Below, in pieces: positions 31,770-43,799 of a DNA stretch of 64,000 nt (within the stretch, counting starts at the first letter, position 1; every line of letters starts with the position of its first letter). The translations under genes were made by a program, and so were the position numbers. Where the stretch lies: assembly GCA_028752905.1 (NCBI GenBank), contig JAQNBH010000006.1:23236311-23300310 (forward strand). The letters run 5' to 3'. Source of the DNA: Cladorhizidae sp. MBARI D1340-BT2 (lineage: Eukaryota; Porifera; Demospongiae; Poecilosclerida; Cladorhizidae). The notes under the pieces were generated by a model. That model made no database searches and was not told the origin of the DNA. It worked only from the letters and a program-made list of their open reading frames with translations.

Positions 31770-33278
31770 AATAATTTAATATTTTTACAAATGATGTTTT
31801 TAAATATTTAAATACAGAATAAATACATCTTGGAATTTCCCATAAAACCTCTCCAGGTAGATGATATCAGTGTCCCAATGACACTGTGGTCAGAGGGTCA
31901 GAGGTACAAAATACAGGTTAGGACTGAATTTCAGCCAGATTGGATTGTTACTACTACTACTACTACTCTACTACTACTACTACTACTGAAAAAATCTTTA
32001 TTAATGCAAATGTCTGGGAGGTCGAGAAAACTCATTGAAAGTTGATTTTGAGAGAATTTTTTTCTCTCCTCACTCTGGTGGTGGTGGTGATAGTTATGAT
32101 AGGGTGTGGATGGGTCAAAAATTGGGCGGATATGGCTGGAAACGGTCTGGAAGGTCGGGAAAACTAATTAATTTTTTGGGATTAGTACTTATAATTATGA
32201 AGGCATTGTATAAATAATTATGGCACTCGTTTGATATTCCCCCGCCACCAATGTTTTGAATGAATCGAATGTTATTCTTATTCTCCCTCCCCCAATGGTT
32301 TGTGTTTTGAATGTCCAGATCGAAAATGAATTTTCTGAACTTGTCAAACCTTATCCCAGATAAGGCTGCTAGCGTCAATTTCCTTCAATAGCAAGGGGTA
32401 CTCCACAAACCCCGTTATTGCAGCAACAATAACGCAATGACTTTGTAAATTCGTGACAAAGGAGACGGATGGAGGTGTCACCGTCGAGGTTGTCGAGAGC
32501 AGAAGGGGTTGCGAGTAGGCACGTGACTTGAGAATTTCAAGCTGACTTATAGAAAGATTAGCGTATTTATTTATTGCTGGTCGAGCTTACTTCTATTAAA
32601 ATTTTCCAATCATGAACTTGACATTGATTTGTAATTGACATTGATTTTTAATTTAGCAACAGGTGAATAACAAACAAGTGCCATAATTATTATCGCAATG
32701 AACTATTGGGTACAGAGGAACTTGCTAATTTGTGAGAAGTAGATGTGATTTATAGAACCTCTTTGTTGTCATGTCTTAAAGTGCACACTGGATAGAATGT
32801 TGGCATTTGTAGAATGTTGGCATTTGTTCTGAATACTTATGTTATCTGAATGCCAATGATTTGGATAAAGATTAACATACCAAGAGGTGTCAATTCTTTT
32901 TCTTATTCCACTCTGCTCCTTCACACTCGTGTCACAACTGTGTTTTCCATTCTTAAGGAAATATTCGATCTTCCGCAGATATACTGCAGTGTCCTTCTCT
33001 GTCCTCACCATCACAATTCAGCTCCACACGAGGGACAAATTTGGCAGCTGACTTTATTGATGCATGGTTTATTAATTTTGTGAGGCTGTGCTTGCACGGT
33101 GTAGCAAAAGGGACAAATATGGCAGTGGGACTAATATGGCAAAACACTGGCTTGTGGCGGACCCTTCTCTTGAGATGAATCTTTGGAGTGGTGTTTATAA
33201 AAATTATGATAACTTCATAATTAAATAACCAAATCTTCTGAAACTTTACAAATTGAAAGATTCACTGTTTAACTATAG
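31770..33278. other. spacer left of the LTR retrotransposon
   Basis: No supported gene. It contains a (TAC)n run at 31949-31987. Near 33023-33140 the string GGGACAAATTTGGCAGC or a close variant occurs three times. Open frames at 32115-32378 and 32769-33014 have no motifs. The 5' end of element 2 should lie in the left part but was not identified. Confidence 0.4.
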
Positions 33279-33673
33279 TGTCAGAGAAGGAAGACATAAC
33301 GGAGAACAAAGGTTATGACCACAACAATGTCCAAGAACATTATCCGAACATTCATCTACAAGACCACAGTATTCGTGTGCAAGACCATAGTGCCGGGTGT
33401 AAATCCGTGTGCAATTATCTATTAGTATAAAAGAGATAGCTAGAGAGCTAGCAAAGAGAGAGAGAGTATCTATGTTAGAGCCAAGCGCAGGCTGGACTAG
33501 CTGATAGATCACTGGGAACTGTATTTGTATATTGATGTACAAAGCAATCATTGTTCACTTTTACCTGGGTGAAGGGTACGAAGGCTCCTATAAAGCCTAG
33601 GGGTGAAAGTATTGGGCTAGTCTGAGTGAGGACTAGTCGGCGCAGTGAATACTAAGGGAAAGTATTGCTGACA
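33279..33673 (+). repeat. 5' LTR, 395 bp
   Basis: Starts TGTCAGAGAAGG and ends AAAGTATTGCTGACA (TG...CA). Matches 38320-38715 almost throughout. Internal GAGAGAGAG and TAGCTAGAGAGCTAGC strings are shared by both LTRs. Confidence 0.95.
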
Positions 33674-33678
33674 TTTGG

Positions 33679-33693
33679 TGGCAGCGGTGGGAT
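33679..33693 (+). promoter_or_regulatory. primer binding site, tRNA-Leu type
   Basis: TGGCAGCGGTGGGAT begins 5 nt after the 5' LTR. It is complementary to the 3' end of metazoan tRNA-Leu of the type ending ATCCCACCGCTGCCA. The tRNA assignment is from general knowledge of that tRNA, not a search. Confidence 0.7.
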
Positions 33694-34050
33694 ACCATAG
33701 CTAAGTAAGAGAGACTTAGTGGGTTGGTATCTGGAAGCTAAGTAATCTAGAGAGATTCTTAGTGTGTGTAGACCTAAGGTAAGAGGTCGCATTGTTGTAT
33801 CATCAGACCTAAGGTGAGAGGTGCTGATTGTTACGTGTTTGGATAAGACACCCAAAGAAGGGGTGAATAGTGCTGGGAGAGGTACTATTTTGTTATTAAT
33901 TTTCTGTTGACTTATCATTGCCTGTAAGTAGCAGAGAACGGCTTGAGTTATCAAACTTTGAAGCCTGAAAACCAACTCTGACCTATAGGGTGTTGTTGGG
34001 TTTTTGGTTGAGAATAATTGAGGGGTTATTATCAGGGATTGGTGGCAGGA

Positions 34051-34990
34051 ATGACAGACGAGAGGAGACTGACAAGAGACTCCAGACGTGTCTTGAGTGC
34101 CCAGCCAGAAGCATCCACGGGAGCTGTAGATCCTATGGACCAGTTCCTCACACGGTGGATGCAAGTGGACCAGCTGAGGATGGAGAGAGACGACAAGTGC
34201 CGAGAGGAGGAAAGAGCGCAACGAGAGCAGCATGAGGAAAGGATGGCACAAATCATGGCAGCTGTGCATGAACAAACGAATCGTCCCCCGCCCGTGGCCG
34301 AGGTACCTCCTCGGTGTCCTAAATTGTCTATACAAAATTCCAAGAGGGAATAGATGACATGGGTATCTTCTTAGACACGTTTGAAGCAACGGCAAGAGCA
34401 GGAGGATGGCCCCGAGAACAATGGCCACTCTTCTTGATAGGCTCATTGTCTGGAGTAGGTCTCACAGCCGTGGCCTCGATGGGTGCCGACGCCCAAGCTG
34501 ATTATAATGCGGTCAAGGAGGAACTTCTGCGAGAATATCACATCTCAACGGAGACCTTCCGAAAAAAGGTGTTCGACACTCCCTTCGACTCGAAACATCC
34601 TGACGCCTGGCTGTCACACCATCGGCAAAGCTTCCAGCAGTGGATAGTTTCGTCGCCCCATGACCTTGAGACCACCGTAATGATGGCAAACACACTGAGG
34701 TGTCTACCCAAGTGGTTAGAGGCTCAAATTAGGAACCTCAACCCTGGATCCTATGACCATATAGCCGAAGCCATTATTCGACATCTGGACAATCAAAGAC
34801 CCAATGAAAGGGAGAAGTCCAGACAAGAGACGCCCTTCCGCCCTATACCTGTGGGAAGAGGCCCAAGGAAAATAGGAGGAGACAGTGGTCGATGGAGTGG
34901 TGGGCAAAGTGGTAGTTACCCAATGGCTAGGGACCGTCCTCAGATTGAGTGCATTCGATGTGGTCGCCGAGGACACATGCGGAAGGATTG
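34051..34990 (+). pseudogene. gag of the LTR retrotransposon
   Basis: ATG at 34051 opens MTDERRLTRDSRRVL, then a long charged helix (QLRMERDDKCREEERAQREQ). The frame ends at TAG 34351. Capsid-like sequence continues in another frame from about 34340 (FLDTFEATARAGGWPREQWP, SGVGLTAVASMGAD, HISTETFRKKVFD). A CCHC zinc knuckle (IECIRCGRRGHMRKDC) lies at about 34947-34994. So there is one frameshift between the N-terminal helix and the capsid domain. The fragment at 46.7 kb carries a related gag (DPMDRLLQQW, EAFEATAEAG). Confidence 0.85.
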
Positions 34991-35059
34991 CCATGTTAAG
35001 ATGGAGAGCGCCAATTTTGGAGGTGTTACGTCAGTACCGGCCCATCGACCGAAATGGAC

Positions 35060-35330
35060 CAGAGAAGTATGTGTGGATGGCAAAGCAGTGCTGGCTCTGT
35101 TAGACACAGGGTGCATTAAGTCACTCATACACACCCGATGCGTGGATCGCAAGAACCGTACATGACCGCAAGTTCCAAGAGAGTTTGGTTTCCGGCAGCC
35201 AGGATCCGCCTGCAGATCGACAACCAAACCCATGAGCTGGCCATAGGAGTATCCCCCCACCTCTCAGTAGACATGCTCCTTGGTCAGGACGTCCCAAGAT
35301 TTCGTAATCTACTGAAGGCAGCTTTGGCAG
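35060..35330 (+). pseudogene. aspartic protease of the LTR retrotransposon
   Basis: The active-site motif VLALLDTGCIKSLIHTRC (~35085-35140) is followed by a frameshift near 35150 into TASSKRVWFPAARIRLQID and the second conserved strand VDMLLGQDVPRF (~35270-35300). A retropepsin of gypsy type, broken once. Confidence 0.8.
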
Positions 35331-35739
35331 ACGAGAGTAATGCTGAGAAAGTGCACCCAGAAACCTCTGACCCCGAGCAGACCGAAAGCAACATAGCGAT
35401 GGCGACTACACGGGCTGGAAAAAGGAAGGAAGAGGAAGAACGTAGTGAGACAGAAAGTACCCAAGAAAGGGAGGAGCCGCTAACCCATGGTCTTGAAGAC
35501 CAAGAGCAGGGGCTGGGACATGTTTTTGATTTTGATGACGATATGTTTGTTGTTCCCACACAGAATCAACCAGGAGAGGAACCAGCAGGACGACAGGCCC
35601 ACCTAGAACAGATTTTACCACACCAACTCCGCTCTCTTCAGCTGGCCGACCCAACACTGGAGAATTGGAGAAGTCAGGCTGACGGGGATGGTGTGGGAGA
35701 ATTCTGTTGGAAGGATGGAGTGTTGTACAGGAAGCCACA

Positions 35740-36890
35740 TGGGGGTGAGAAGGTAAACTTACTTGTGGTTCCCAAATGTTGTAGGGATGAAGTACTTAGA
35801 CTGGTCCACTGTTCTCCGATGGCTGGTCACTTTGGGGAAACCAGAACCCTGGATACACTGAGAAGAAGGATAGTCTGGCCTGGAATGACCGTGGACGTCA
35901 AGGAGGTGTGTCAGTCTTGCCCAACTTGTCAACTGGCCGCCCCTGCAACCCTCAAACGAGCACCACTACATCCTCTGCCGATCATCAGCACACCATTCGA
36001 CCGAATTGCGATGGACATCTTCGGCCCCCTTCGAAGGACGAGATCTGGTAATAAGTACGTACTGGTAATAATTGATTACGCCACCAAGTGGCCTGAGGCA
36101 TTTCCATTACGTAATATTACATCCGAGGCAATCATTGAGTGTTTGATTGAGGTTACATCCAGGCTGGGAGTCCCAAAAGAAGTGCTTTCAGACAATGGGA
36201 CTAACTTCGTGTCGACTATGATGAGACAGTTCTGTGACCGAACGGGCATACACCAGATCAAGACGTCTCCGTAACACCCCCAGACCGATGGAATGGTGGA
36301 GAGGTTTAATTCTACTCTCAAACGCCTTCTACGGAAACTGACTCAAAAAGGTACGATGGAATGGGATAAGTGTTTACCATTTATATTATGGGCCTACAGA
36401 GGCTCGATCCACAAGTCCACCGGTTACTCCCCATATGAGCTCATGTTTGGCCGAGAAATGAGAACTCCTCTGGATGAATTGGTCGAGATGTGGAGTGGAA
36501 AGGATGGCGACGAGGAACAGGATGTAGCTGAGTACCTGCATCAACTTCGGGAGAGAATGTCCCTCGTCAGAGAATTGGCCAACTTGAAAGAGACGGGAGA
36601 AAAGAAAAAACACAAACAGTACCATGACAAAAAGGCGACAGAGAGAATGTTTGGGGTGGGTGATTATATGTTGGTTTTTCAACCCAGGAAACTCGACAAG
36701 CTCCACAGCGAATGGCGAGGCCCTGTGATAATCACGAGGAAGATCACAGACGTCACCTATGAGGTTGACATGGGACAAGGACCAAAAAGACTTCGCACTT
36801 TCCACATTAATGGAATGAAGAAGTGGTACGCCCCGACAGCAGCCGTATTCCTTGCGGTTGACGATGATCCCAATGAGGAAGCTAGCGAAG
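35740..36890 (+). pseudogene. integrase of the LTR retrotransposon, upstream of RT
   Basis: An H2C2 finger (His and His in VHCSPMAGHFG, Cys pair in CPTC, ~35805-35930). The core has the first Asp in AMDIFGPLRR (~36014) and the second in LSDNGTNF (~36191), with the Glu in DGMVERFNSTL (~36299). The D-to-E spacing is 35 residues, the canonical DD35E. TAA at 36272-36274 falls between the second Asp and the Glu. The C-terminal GPY/F-type module is present (FGVGDYMLVFQPRKLD, WRGPVIITRKITDVTYEV). The same open frame then runs directly into the reverse transcriptase, so INT and RT are fused in this order. Confidence 0.9.
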
Positions 36891-36959
36891 AAAAGAAAGA
36901 TGCTTTTATCAGTACGCTCACTAACCATCAAGAAAGGGAACTCCTGGAATTGAGGGAGG

Positions 36960-37800
36960 AGTTCTCCGACGTCATAAGCAATGACCCTGGAAAAACAGAC
37001 TTGGTGAGTCATGATATTGTCACTGGTGATGCCACCCCTATTCGGTTACCCCCCTACCGACTCCCTCACACATCGCATGAGTTTCTTCGTGAAGAAATCA
37101 AACAGTTGCTAGGATTGGGCATCATAGTCCCCTCCAGAAGTTCGTGGGCGGCCCCGGTGGTCTTGGTTCCTAAAAAGGACGGCGGAAAACGACTCTGCGT
37201 GGATTATAGAAAACTCGACCTCGTCACCAAGGCCGACCCCTTCCCCATACCCCGAATTGAGGACATGATAGATGATATTGGACAGGCAAGATACATCACT
37301 GCCTTGGATCTTACAAAGGGTTACTGGCAGGTGCCTGTGGCGAAGGCAAGCCAGGAGAAGACTGCTTTCGTCACACCCTGGGGAAAGTACCAGTTCGTAA
37401 CCATGCCCTTTGGTTTGGTCAACGCCCCCATCCACGTTTCAGCGTCTGATGAACCACTTACTCGAAGGAACACAGACGTTCGCGGCGGCTTACCTGGACG
37501 ATGTCATCATCCACAGCAAAACATGGGAGGAACATTTGGAACATATGAAAGAAAACTTCATAAGATTACGAAAAGCCGGCCTCACCATTAAGGAATCGAA
37601 ATGCAAGTTCGCGTGTAATGAGTGCGAATACCTGGGACATACTGTGGGAAATGGGAAGGTCCACCCTCTACAAGCTAAAGTACAAGCCGTACAAGATTTT
37701 ACCCAGCCCATTACAAAGAAGGACGTCCGTGCGTTCTTGGGACTATGAGGGTATTATCGCCGTTTCATCCCCGACTTTTCCACTATTGCAACCCCCCTAA
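36960..37800 (+). pseudogene. reverse transcriptase of the LTR retrotransposon
   Basis: Gypsy-type RT: GDATPIRLPPYRLPH, IIVPSRSSWAAPVVLVPKKD, LCVDYRKLD, the first catalytic Asp in TALDLTKGYWQV (~37300), TPWGKYQFVTMPFGL, a frameshift at ~37425, then STFQRLMNHLL and the catalytic AAYLDDVIIHS (~37485-37515), CEYLGHTVGNG and a TGA at 37746 within the thumb-type region. The closest pol order is Gmr1-like. Confidence 0.9.
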
Positions 37801-37871
37801 CTGAGCTGACTAGGAAGGACAAACCGAACATTATTGTTTGCAGTGAAGCGACACAACAGTCATTTCAATGC

Positions 37872-38300
37872 TTGAAGGATGCTCTGACTCACTACCCTGT
37901 GTTAGCCACACCCCTCTGGAATAGGCCCTTCCTATTGCAAACAGATGCTTCCGACTCAGGAATAGCATATGTGCTCGCCCAGAAAGATGAGATAGGCGAA
38001 GAACACCCACTCGCCTATGGGTCAAGAAAGTTGCTACCTAGAGAGAGAAAGTTCTCTACAATAGAGAAAGAAGCTCTAGCGATCGTCGAGGGTACGAAAC
38101 ACTTCTGAGTATACCTCGAAGGGACAGAGTTCACGATCGAGACAGACCATGACCCACTGACACACCTTGCAAAGCTGAAGGATAGTCACGGGAGAATAGG
38201 GAGGTGGGCGTTATCGATGCAACCATATCACTACACTATCCACCACAAGCCAGGTCGATTGAATACGAATGCGGACGGACTTTCCCGAGAATATTGTTCT
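37872..38300 (+). pseudogene. RNase H of the LTR retrotransposon
   Basis: Catalytic Asp in LLQTDASDSGIAYVLAQ (~37940), Glu in FSTIEKEALAIVEGTKHF (~38070), TGA at 38106-38108, then the Asp in IETDHDPLTHL and the usual end HHKPGRLNTNADGLSRE. The 3' LTR begins ~30 nt after it, so no integrase follows. Confidence 0.9.
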
Positions 38301-38309
38301 TGCCTGAAC

Positions 38310-38319
38310 GGAAAGGGAG
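38310..38319 (+). promoter_or_regulatory. polypurine tract
   Basis: GGAAAGGGAG directly precedes the TG of the 3' LTR, the expected plus-strand primer for reverse transcription. Confidence 0.85.
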
Positions 38320-38715
38320 TGTCAGAGAAGGAAGACATAACGGAGAACAAAGGTTATGACCACAAAAATGTCCAAGAACATTATCCGAACATTCATCTAC
38401 AAGACCACAGTATTCGTGTGCAAGACCATAGTGCCGGGTGTAAATCCGTGTGCAATTAACTATTAGTATAAAAGAGATAGCTAGAGAGCTAGCAAAGAGA
38501 GAGAGAGTATCTATGTTAGAGCCAAGCGCATAACAGGCTGGACTAGCTGATAGATCACTGGGAACTGTGTATATTGATGTACAAAGCAATCATTGTTCAC
38601 TTTTACCTGGGTGAAGGGTACGAAGGCTCTTATAAAGCCTAGGGGTGAAAGTATTGGGCTAGTCAGAGTGAGGACTAGTCGGCGCAGTGAATACTAAGGG
38701 AAAGTATTGCCGACA
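38320..38715 (+). repeat. 3' LTR, 396 bp
   Basis: Starts TGTCAGAGAAGG, ends AAAGTATTGCCGACA, and is followed by the TATAG target duplicate. It differs from the 5' LTR by small indels near 38530 and 38566 and scattered substitutions. Confidence 0.95.
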
Positions 38716-38720
38716 TATAG

Positions 38721-39289
38721 TATGAGTAAGTTAAATAATAATAATAAATAAATGAAAATAAAAACACAGTCAGGGTCCTCCTTAATACAAGATATAAAAC
38801 ACAAACCGGAAATAAAAACAGCCATGGTCACAACAAGGGTCCCTAGCTACAATAAAAATTATTCTGCATTCTCCTCTTCCTCTCCTCAAGGTAGACCCCA
38901 AAAATCTGAAGACAAGCAGGACACTCATGCACAAGGGACACAAAAGAAACCAGAACCTAAAACCAACAAACCAATCCAACAAAACAACCAAAGAAGCATA
39001 TAAAAGGATTTCTACAAAACACACATTTACTAAGGCACACACCGCCATAAGTGTGCACCCCAAAATGAAGAAGTCTCACATGAATATATATTAATTAAGA
39101 TCATAGATTAAAATATTATCAAGTATAATGCATCTTTCTCTCTTGAAAGAGAAAGTACTCCAGTTTCATCATATCAGTAATCACCTACTAGCCTTGACCC
39201 TCCTTCCACCTAGGGAATGTTTATCCTGTTAATCAGTTTATCAATTTCTAATTTTTTTCTTCTTTCTGTTCTAGCCCAAACAAAACCTG
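38721..39289. other. spacer with a small Lys/Gln-rich open frame
   Basis: 38824-39003 is open from an ATG (MVTTRVPSYNKNYSAFSSSS, then Lys/Gln/Pro-rich). It has no start context or splice support and the composition follows the A-rich DNA. I list it only as a weak possibility. Confidence 0.25.
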
Positions 39290-39800
39290 CACCATCATGT
39301 GTACCAAGTGTAAGGTAGTTTCCACTGCACACATCAACAACACAATACCACAAGCCCCCATAGTTAGTATGGGCGCCCAAGTGTAAGGGAGGTTCAACTG
39401 CACACATCAACTATCTCCCATAGTTAGTAACACAATGCTAAGGGAGGTTCTTCTCACACAACAACACAATAGTATTAGCTCCAATAGTTAGAAGCCCTGT
39501 GTAATGGTGGTTCCACTGCACACATCAGCAACACACTACCACTAACTCCCATAGTTAGGAAACCAAGGTCCACTGACACATCAACAACACAATACCACTA
39601 GCCCCCCATAGTTAGGAGCCCAAGAGTAAGAGACGTTACACTGCACAGATCAATAACACAATACCACTAACTCCCATAGTTAGGAACCCAAGGGTAAGGG
39701 AGATGAACTGACACATAAACAACACAATATCACTAGCTCCTATAGTTAGAAGAAAGGAAAGTTCTACTGTGCATATCAACAACACAATAATACTAGCTCA
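39290..39800. repeat. ~62-bp minisatellite
   Basis: About eight degenerate units, each containing CACACATCAACAACACAATA, then CCACTAGCTCCCATAGTTAG and a GTAAGGGAGGTTC-type string. Unit length varies through indels. No gene. Confidence 0.8.
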
Positions 39801-42039
39801 CTTTCAGATGTCTCAAAGTTGTCCTTCAAGTCAGTGTGGTCAGTGTCAAGTGCCTCTCTCAAATTTTTACCGACTTCACTAAGTTCCATGCGTACTAACA
39901 ATTGTGTATTGGATATTCATTTTCGGTGTATTCTTCATCCTCTTCTCCATGAAGGCCCTCATGCACTTCTCGGGGTTGCCTATATACATGGATGCTATTA
40001 GCCTCGTCGCAGTAACACCAATTATTTCTGCTGCTTTATTCCAATCTGCCACTAGCTAATTATAAAGTCGTAATTCTCGTCCCTCTCCTTTTGGGCCAAT
40101 CCACTGAATCAGTTGCATGTGATGTCAGTCGATGCGTTCATCATATGCTGAATATCACAATAAACAAAAGCAGGACTTTATCACAACAGCAATACAAGGG
40201 AGGTACCGCGTGGGGGCAACAATAGACAAACACTGCCAACCACACACACCTCCCCAAATCTAGGAAGGGAAAGTGGGAGTGGGAGAGGAAACTTCAGTTG
40301 CAGCTTTACAACTTTGCAATAGAAGACCTGTACTTATATAGAGTACCTGTATATAGCATTAGCAGGCAAGAATATGGACAATGAATACAACCACTTGTGA
40401 AGCAGTGCCCAAGTGCAGATGCAATCAATCCATGCTAGGTAAGGTATGAAAGATGCTTGAACTGCTGTATAGAGGAGCTGGAGGGTGTCATGTGTGGACA
40501 TCTCATCAGCGATGGAAGAAATATTTGGTGTGGAACAGGAGGAGATATAGTCATGATTGATGCTTAACCAAAGTAGAAAAGTACCATTGTGGATTATCCA
40601 CAAGTAGATGCCATGTGGCTCCAAGAGGATGTAGAGATTTTAGTTTCTTTGGGATGGCCAAATCCAAATGAATTCGAGATAAAAAAATTTAATTTGCAAT
40701 CAACGAACTTTCAGTTGACAAGCAATTAAATAACTTTCTCAATAGATGAATGCAAGAGCATCTAGCACAAAACACGAGAGTAAAATTTGGAGTTGATTAT
40801 TGACAAAAGTTATTGTAATTCTAGAAACACTGAAGCTTGTGTTGGGGTCTATACAAAAGTAAATATAAATATAATACACACTCACACACACAATATAGCT
40901 TGATATAAATTTTTATAGAAAATTTCCTAGGTCAATACATAGGAATCTGCATTTTGTATGTGTATAGCATGCATGCATGCTGTTTATAGGCTTGGCCATC
41001 TTTGGCCTCCCTAACACTGGGAAGGTTTTGGACCCTGGGCGTCCTTAGTCAATGGCCCAAAACTTTAAAACAGACATTACAGCCAAACTAAGGCAGATAC
41101 ATGGTTCAACTGAGTTTTAGATTATGGTCAATTTAGGGAGGGCAGGATCAAGCAGGGGTGTGTGGATGGGAGGGGATGGTGGTGGGAGTTATGAATTTCT
41201 GTTTATCTCATAGAGCGCACCTAGAATATTGTAACTATACGTTAGCATGCAGACAGACAACAATTGTGTCTTAGCCTAGGGCAAGGGCTAGAGCTAGAAA
41301 AGAAATACGACTATTATAGAAGGCTTGCCACAAATACTACAGCGGGATCATGCAACTGGTGATAATTTCAAATCTTTAGCACTTTGCAATCTGGAGATAT
41401 TTATGCGGCCAATTCAGGCATTCAGGTTTTGAAGTTCCCTCTACTTTAGGTCACTAAACACATGTACCTGCATCAAGGATGCAGGGGGTAAAGGTCAGTC
41501 TACTGGTGAAGGCAGTTTATAGACCTTTTTAGCACAAACTAGACCTCTTCCTAATCAAATAGCCACTAAATCAACACAAGGTGTTTATCCCTTTCTCCAC
41601 CTCTGGTGTGGCTAAAGGCATGTTGGTAAATAAAATACATTTATTTTTTGGACTACCCCCAAAACGTTTAATGCAAATATTTCTTTGACTGCGCTTCATT
41701 GCCAACTTGCACATTAGTTAGCTCCATTAGTGGCTACTACTTGCCCTTTTACACACGTTCTTCTAGTGACTATTATCTTGCTGCTCAATGCATGATTGGG
41801 CATCTTACAAGTCAAGTTGAATTGACTTAAGTGGTAATTTCCAACAACACAGTATATATATCTACAAGCACTCCACAAGACTCTACAAACACTAAACTTA
41901 AAATGGACCTTAACTTGCAACAATAATTTGTTGTTTAATTACTTAACTACAAGTGTGTTTCTTGCATTACTCCAGCAATGTATATATGTAACTATCAAAC
42001 TATGTTAATATAACGCCAAGAAAAAGTGACATGACATTA
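39801..42039. other. no recognised gene
   Basis: AT-rich sequence. Open frames at 40334-40624 and 41714-41923 (minus) have no motif. A CTTAGCCTAGGGCAAGGGCT string near 41271-41290 is a short dispersed repeat also seen near 1.5 and 15.9 kb. Confidence 0.35.
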
Positions 42040-42260
42040 ATCAGTGAACAATTGTCATCCTAGACATGTAATACTCGAACTCACCGGCTATGATGGTTTC
42101 ATGAAGAAGCAAGGGCCAAGTTGAAATAAATTGAAGTTGATCAAAATCATGTCATCCTAGCCATAGAATACTGTAACTCACCGTCTATAAAGTAAGCACA
42201 GAGAGAGATGAGGGACACGTTAATATAAATAAATAGTTAAGTTAAGCTGTGTGTATCCCT
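42040..42260. repeat. dispersed repeat R1, first cluster
   Basis: Two degenerate units of CATGTAATACTCGAACTCAC, CTATGATGGTTTCATGAAGA and a GGGCCAAGTTGAA-type tail, related to four units at 43800-44130. Function unknown. Confidence 0.6.
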
Positions 42261-42739
42261 AAAGTCTATTGAGATCCACCAGCTGGTGGGAGAATCCCAA
42301 CAACAACGGCTAAATATGCACATCATTTTATTATATCAAACTTCTAATGGCAATTAAACACCCTCTGTGATTATTACAGATATGTGATGCACAAGCATGG
42401 ACCAAGAGTCTAGTGCATCAGGAATCTACAGGCAATGCTGGGCCACATTGCAAGGCACACCACTTGCAAGCTTAGCACTCGGCTTCTTGTAAGTGATTAT
42501 ATGAACCCTGGTGTTAAAGTGCAGCAGCAGGCCTTGAATTTCAGTGCCTCAATCACCACACAATAAAAATGATAATAGAAAACACACTTGTAGTTATGCA
42601 ATTAAACAACTATCAAGTTATGGTCAATATTAACTAGTTCTTTTCTGGCGCAAGAAATCTTCACCTTACCACTGTAGAAAGCATGGACTATGTTGCTTTA
42701 GGAGGTCATTGTTATGTTTGCCAATATAACCAATCTCTG

Positions 42740-43450
42740 TTACATAGCAACTATATGGAACTGTTTCTACTCTTTAAATGACAGAAAATGTCTTTTATTG
42801 AGGAAACTCCACTTTTTAACCGAAAGAAGCTCTATTTTGCTCCAATAGGGACGTTTTTGAGCGTTTTGAGGAAAAACTGTCTCAATAGTGGCACAGATTG
42901 CTTTTCAACATTATGGAACTGTTTCTACTCTTTAAACGACAGAAAACATGTTTTGGTGAGAAATCTCCGTATTTAACGAATGAAGCTCTATTTTGCCCAA
43001 TGGGGACGTTTTTGAGCGATTTCAATCGGAAAAAAAATGTCTGAAATCGCTCATTCATGTCGAAATGGGCATTTCAACATTATATAACTGTTTCTACACT
43101 TAAACGACAGAAAATTTCTTTTGTTGAGAAATCTCCACTTTTTAACAAAAAGCTCTATTTTACTCCATTTGGGACTTTTATGAACGTTTTGAGGAAAAAC
43201 CGTCTGAAATCGCTCAATCTTGTAAAAATGGGTACATTAGCTTTCTTTTCAACATTATGGAGCTATTTCTACTCTTTAAACAACAGAAAACGTCTTATGG
43301 TGATAAATCTCCACTTTTTAACCGAAAGAAGTTCTATTTGGCTCCAATTGGGAGCGTTTTGAGGAAAAACTGTCTGGAATCCCTCATTCTTTTCAAAATG
43401 GGCTCATTAGCTTCTTTTCAACATTGGAACTGATACTACTCATTAAACGA
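42740..43450. repeat. ~175-bp tandem repeat, about four units
   Basis: Units share AACTGTTTCTACTCTTTAAA, CGACAGAAAA, GAGAAATCTCCACTTTTTAA, CTCTATTTTGCTCCAATAGG and GTTTTGAGGAAAAACTGTCT. Several units stay open for 60-100 codons in + frames, but the reading shifts between units, so I do not call genes. Confidence 0.8.
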
Positions 43451-43799
43451 TAGTTACAAATGCCAAACCATCACAGAAGAAGCATGTACAGCGTAACTCT
43501 TTCTCTCCTGATGTTAGCTAGCACCTACAATGCCATGTCCTCCTAGATGCCGCTGCATAAATCCAAGCAGGAGTGGATATTTTATAAATAGTGGAGGGAT
43601 TTCAGGCTAGCCAGGTGCTTTCATTGGCTTGCAGAGACAGCAGTAAAGGTAAGGAAGAGTCTGTTTATGATGGCAATTTGTGATTGTCAGATAGTTTTAT
43701 TATTTGTTATATAAATTTTTATCACTTCCTCCGCCCACTCACATAAAGCAGAACAAGAAATAAAGTTTTATATAATAATAATATGTGGCCTTCTGCCAA

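Larger units (their letters stand above)
33279..38715 (+). mobile_element. complete Ty3/gypsy-class LTR retrotransposon, Gmr1-like domain order
   Basis: Both LTRs, a primer site, gag, protease, integrase, reverse transcriptase, RNase H and a polypurine tract are visible, with 5-bp target duplications TATAG (33274-33278 and 38716-38720). The integrase comes before the reverse transcriptase and nothing follows RNase H but the 3' LTR. This order is typical of Ty1/copia, but the protein motifs are Ty3/gypsy-like, which is the hallmark of Gmr1-like elements. No envelope-type frame is present. Three frameshifts and three stops disable this copy. The two LTRs differ by small indels (e.g. near 38530 and 38566) and a few substitutions, implying a moderately old insertion. 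Confidence 0.93.

Noticed and set aside
33652..34446. 264-residue minus-strand frame over the retrotransposon leader and gag
   Set aside because: Antisense to gag and the primer site; no motif of its own.
38310..38715. Envelope-like gene after RNase H, which would suggest a retrovirus-like element
   Set aside because: RNase H is followed within ~30 nt by the polypurine tract and 3' LTR; there is no space or frame for one.
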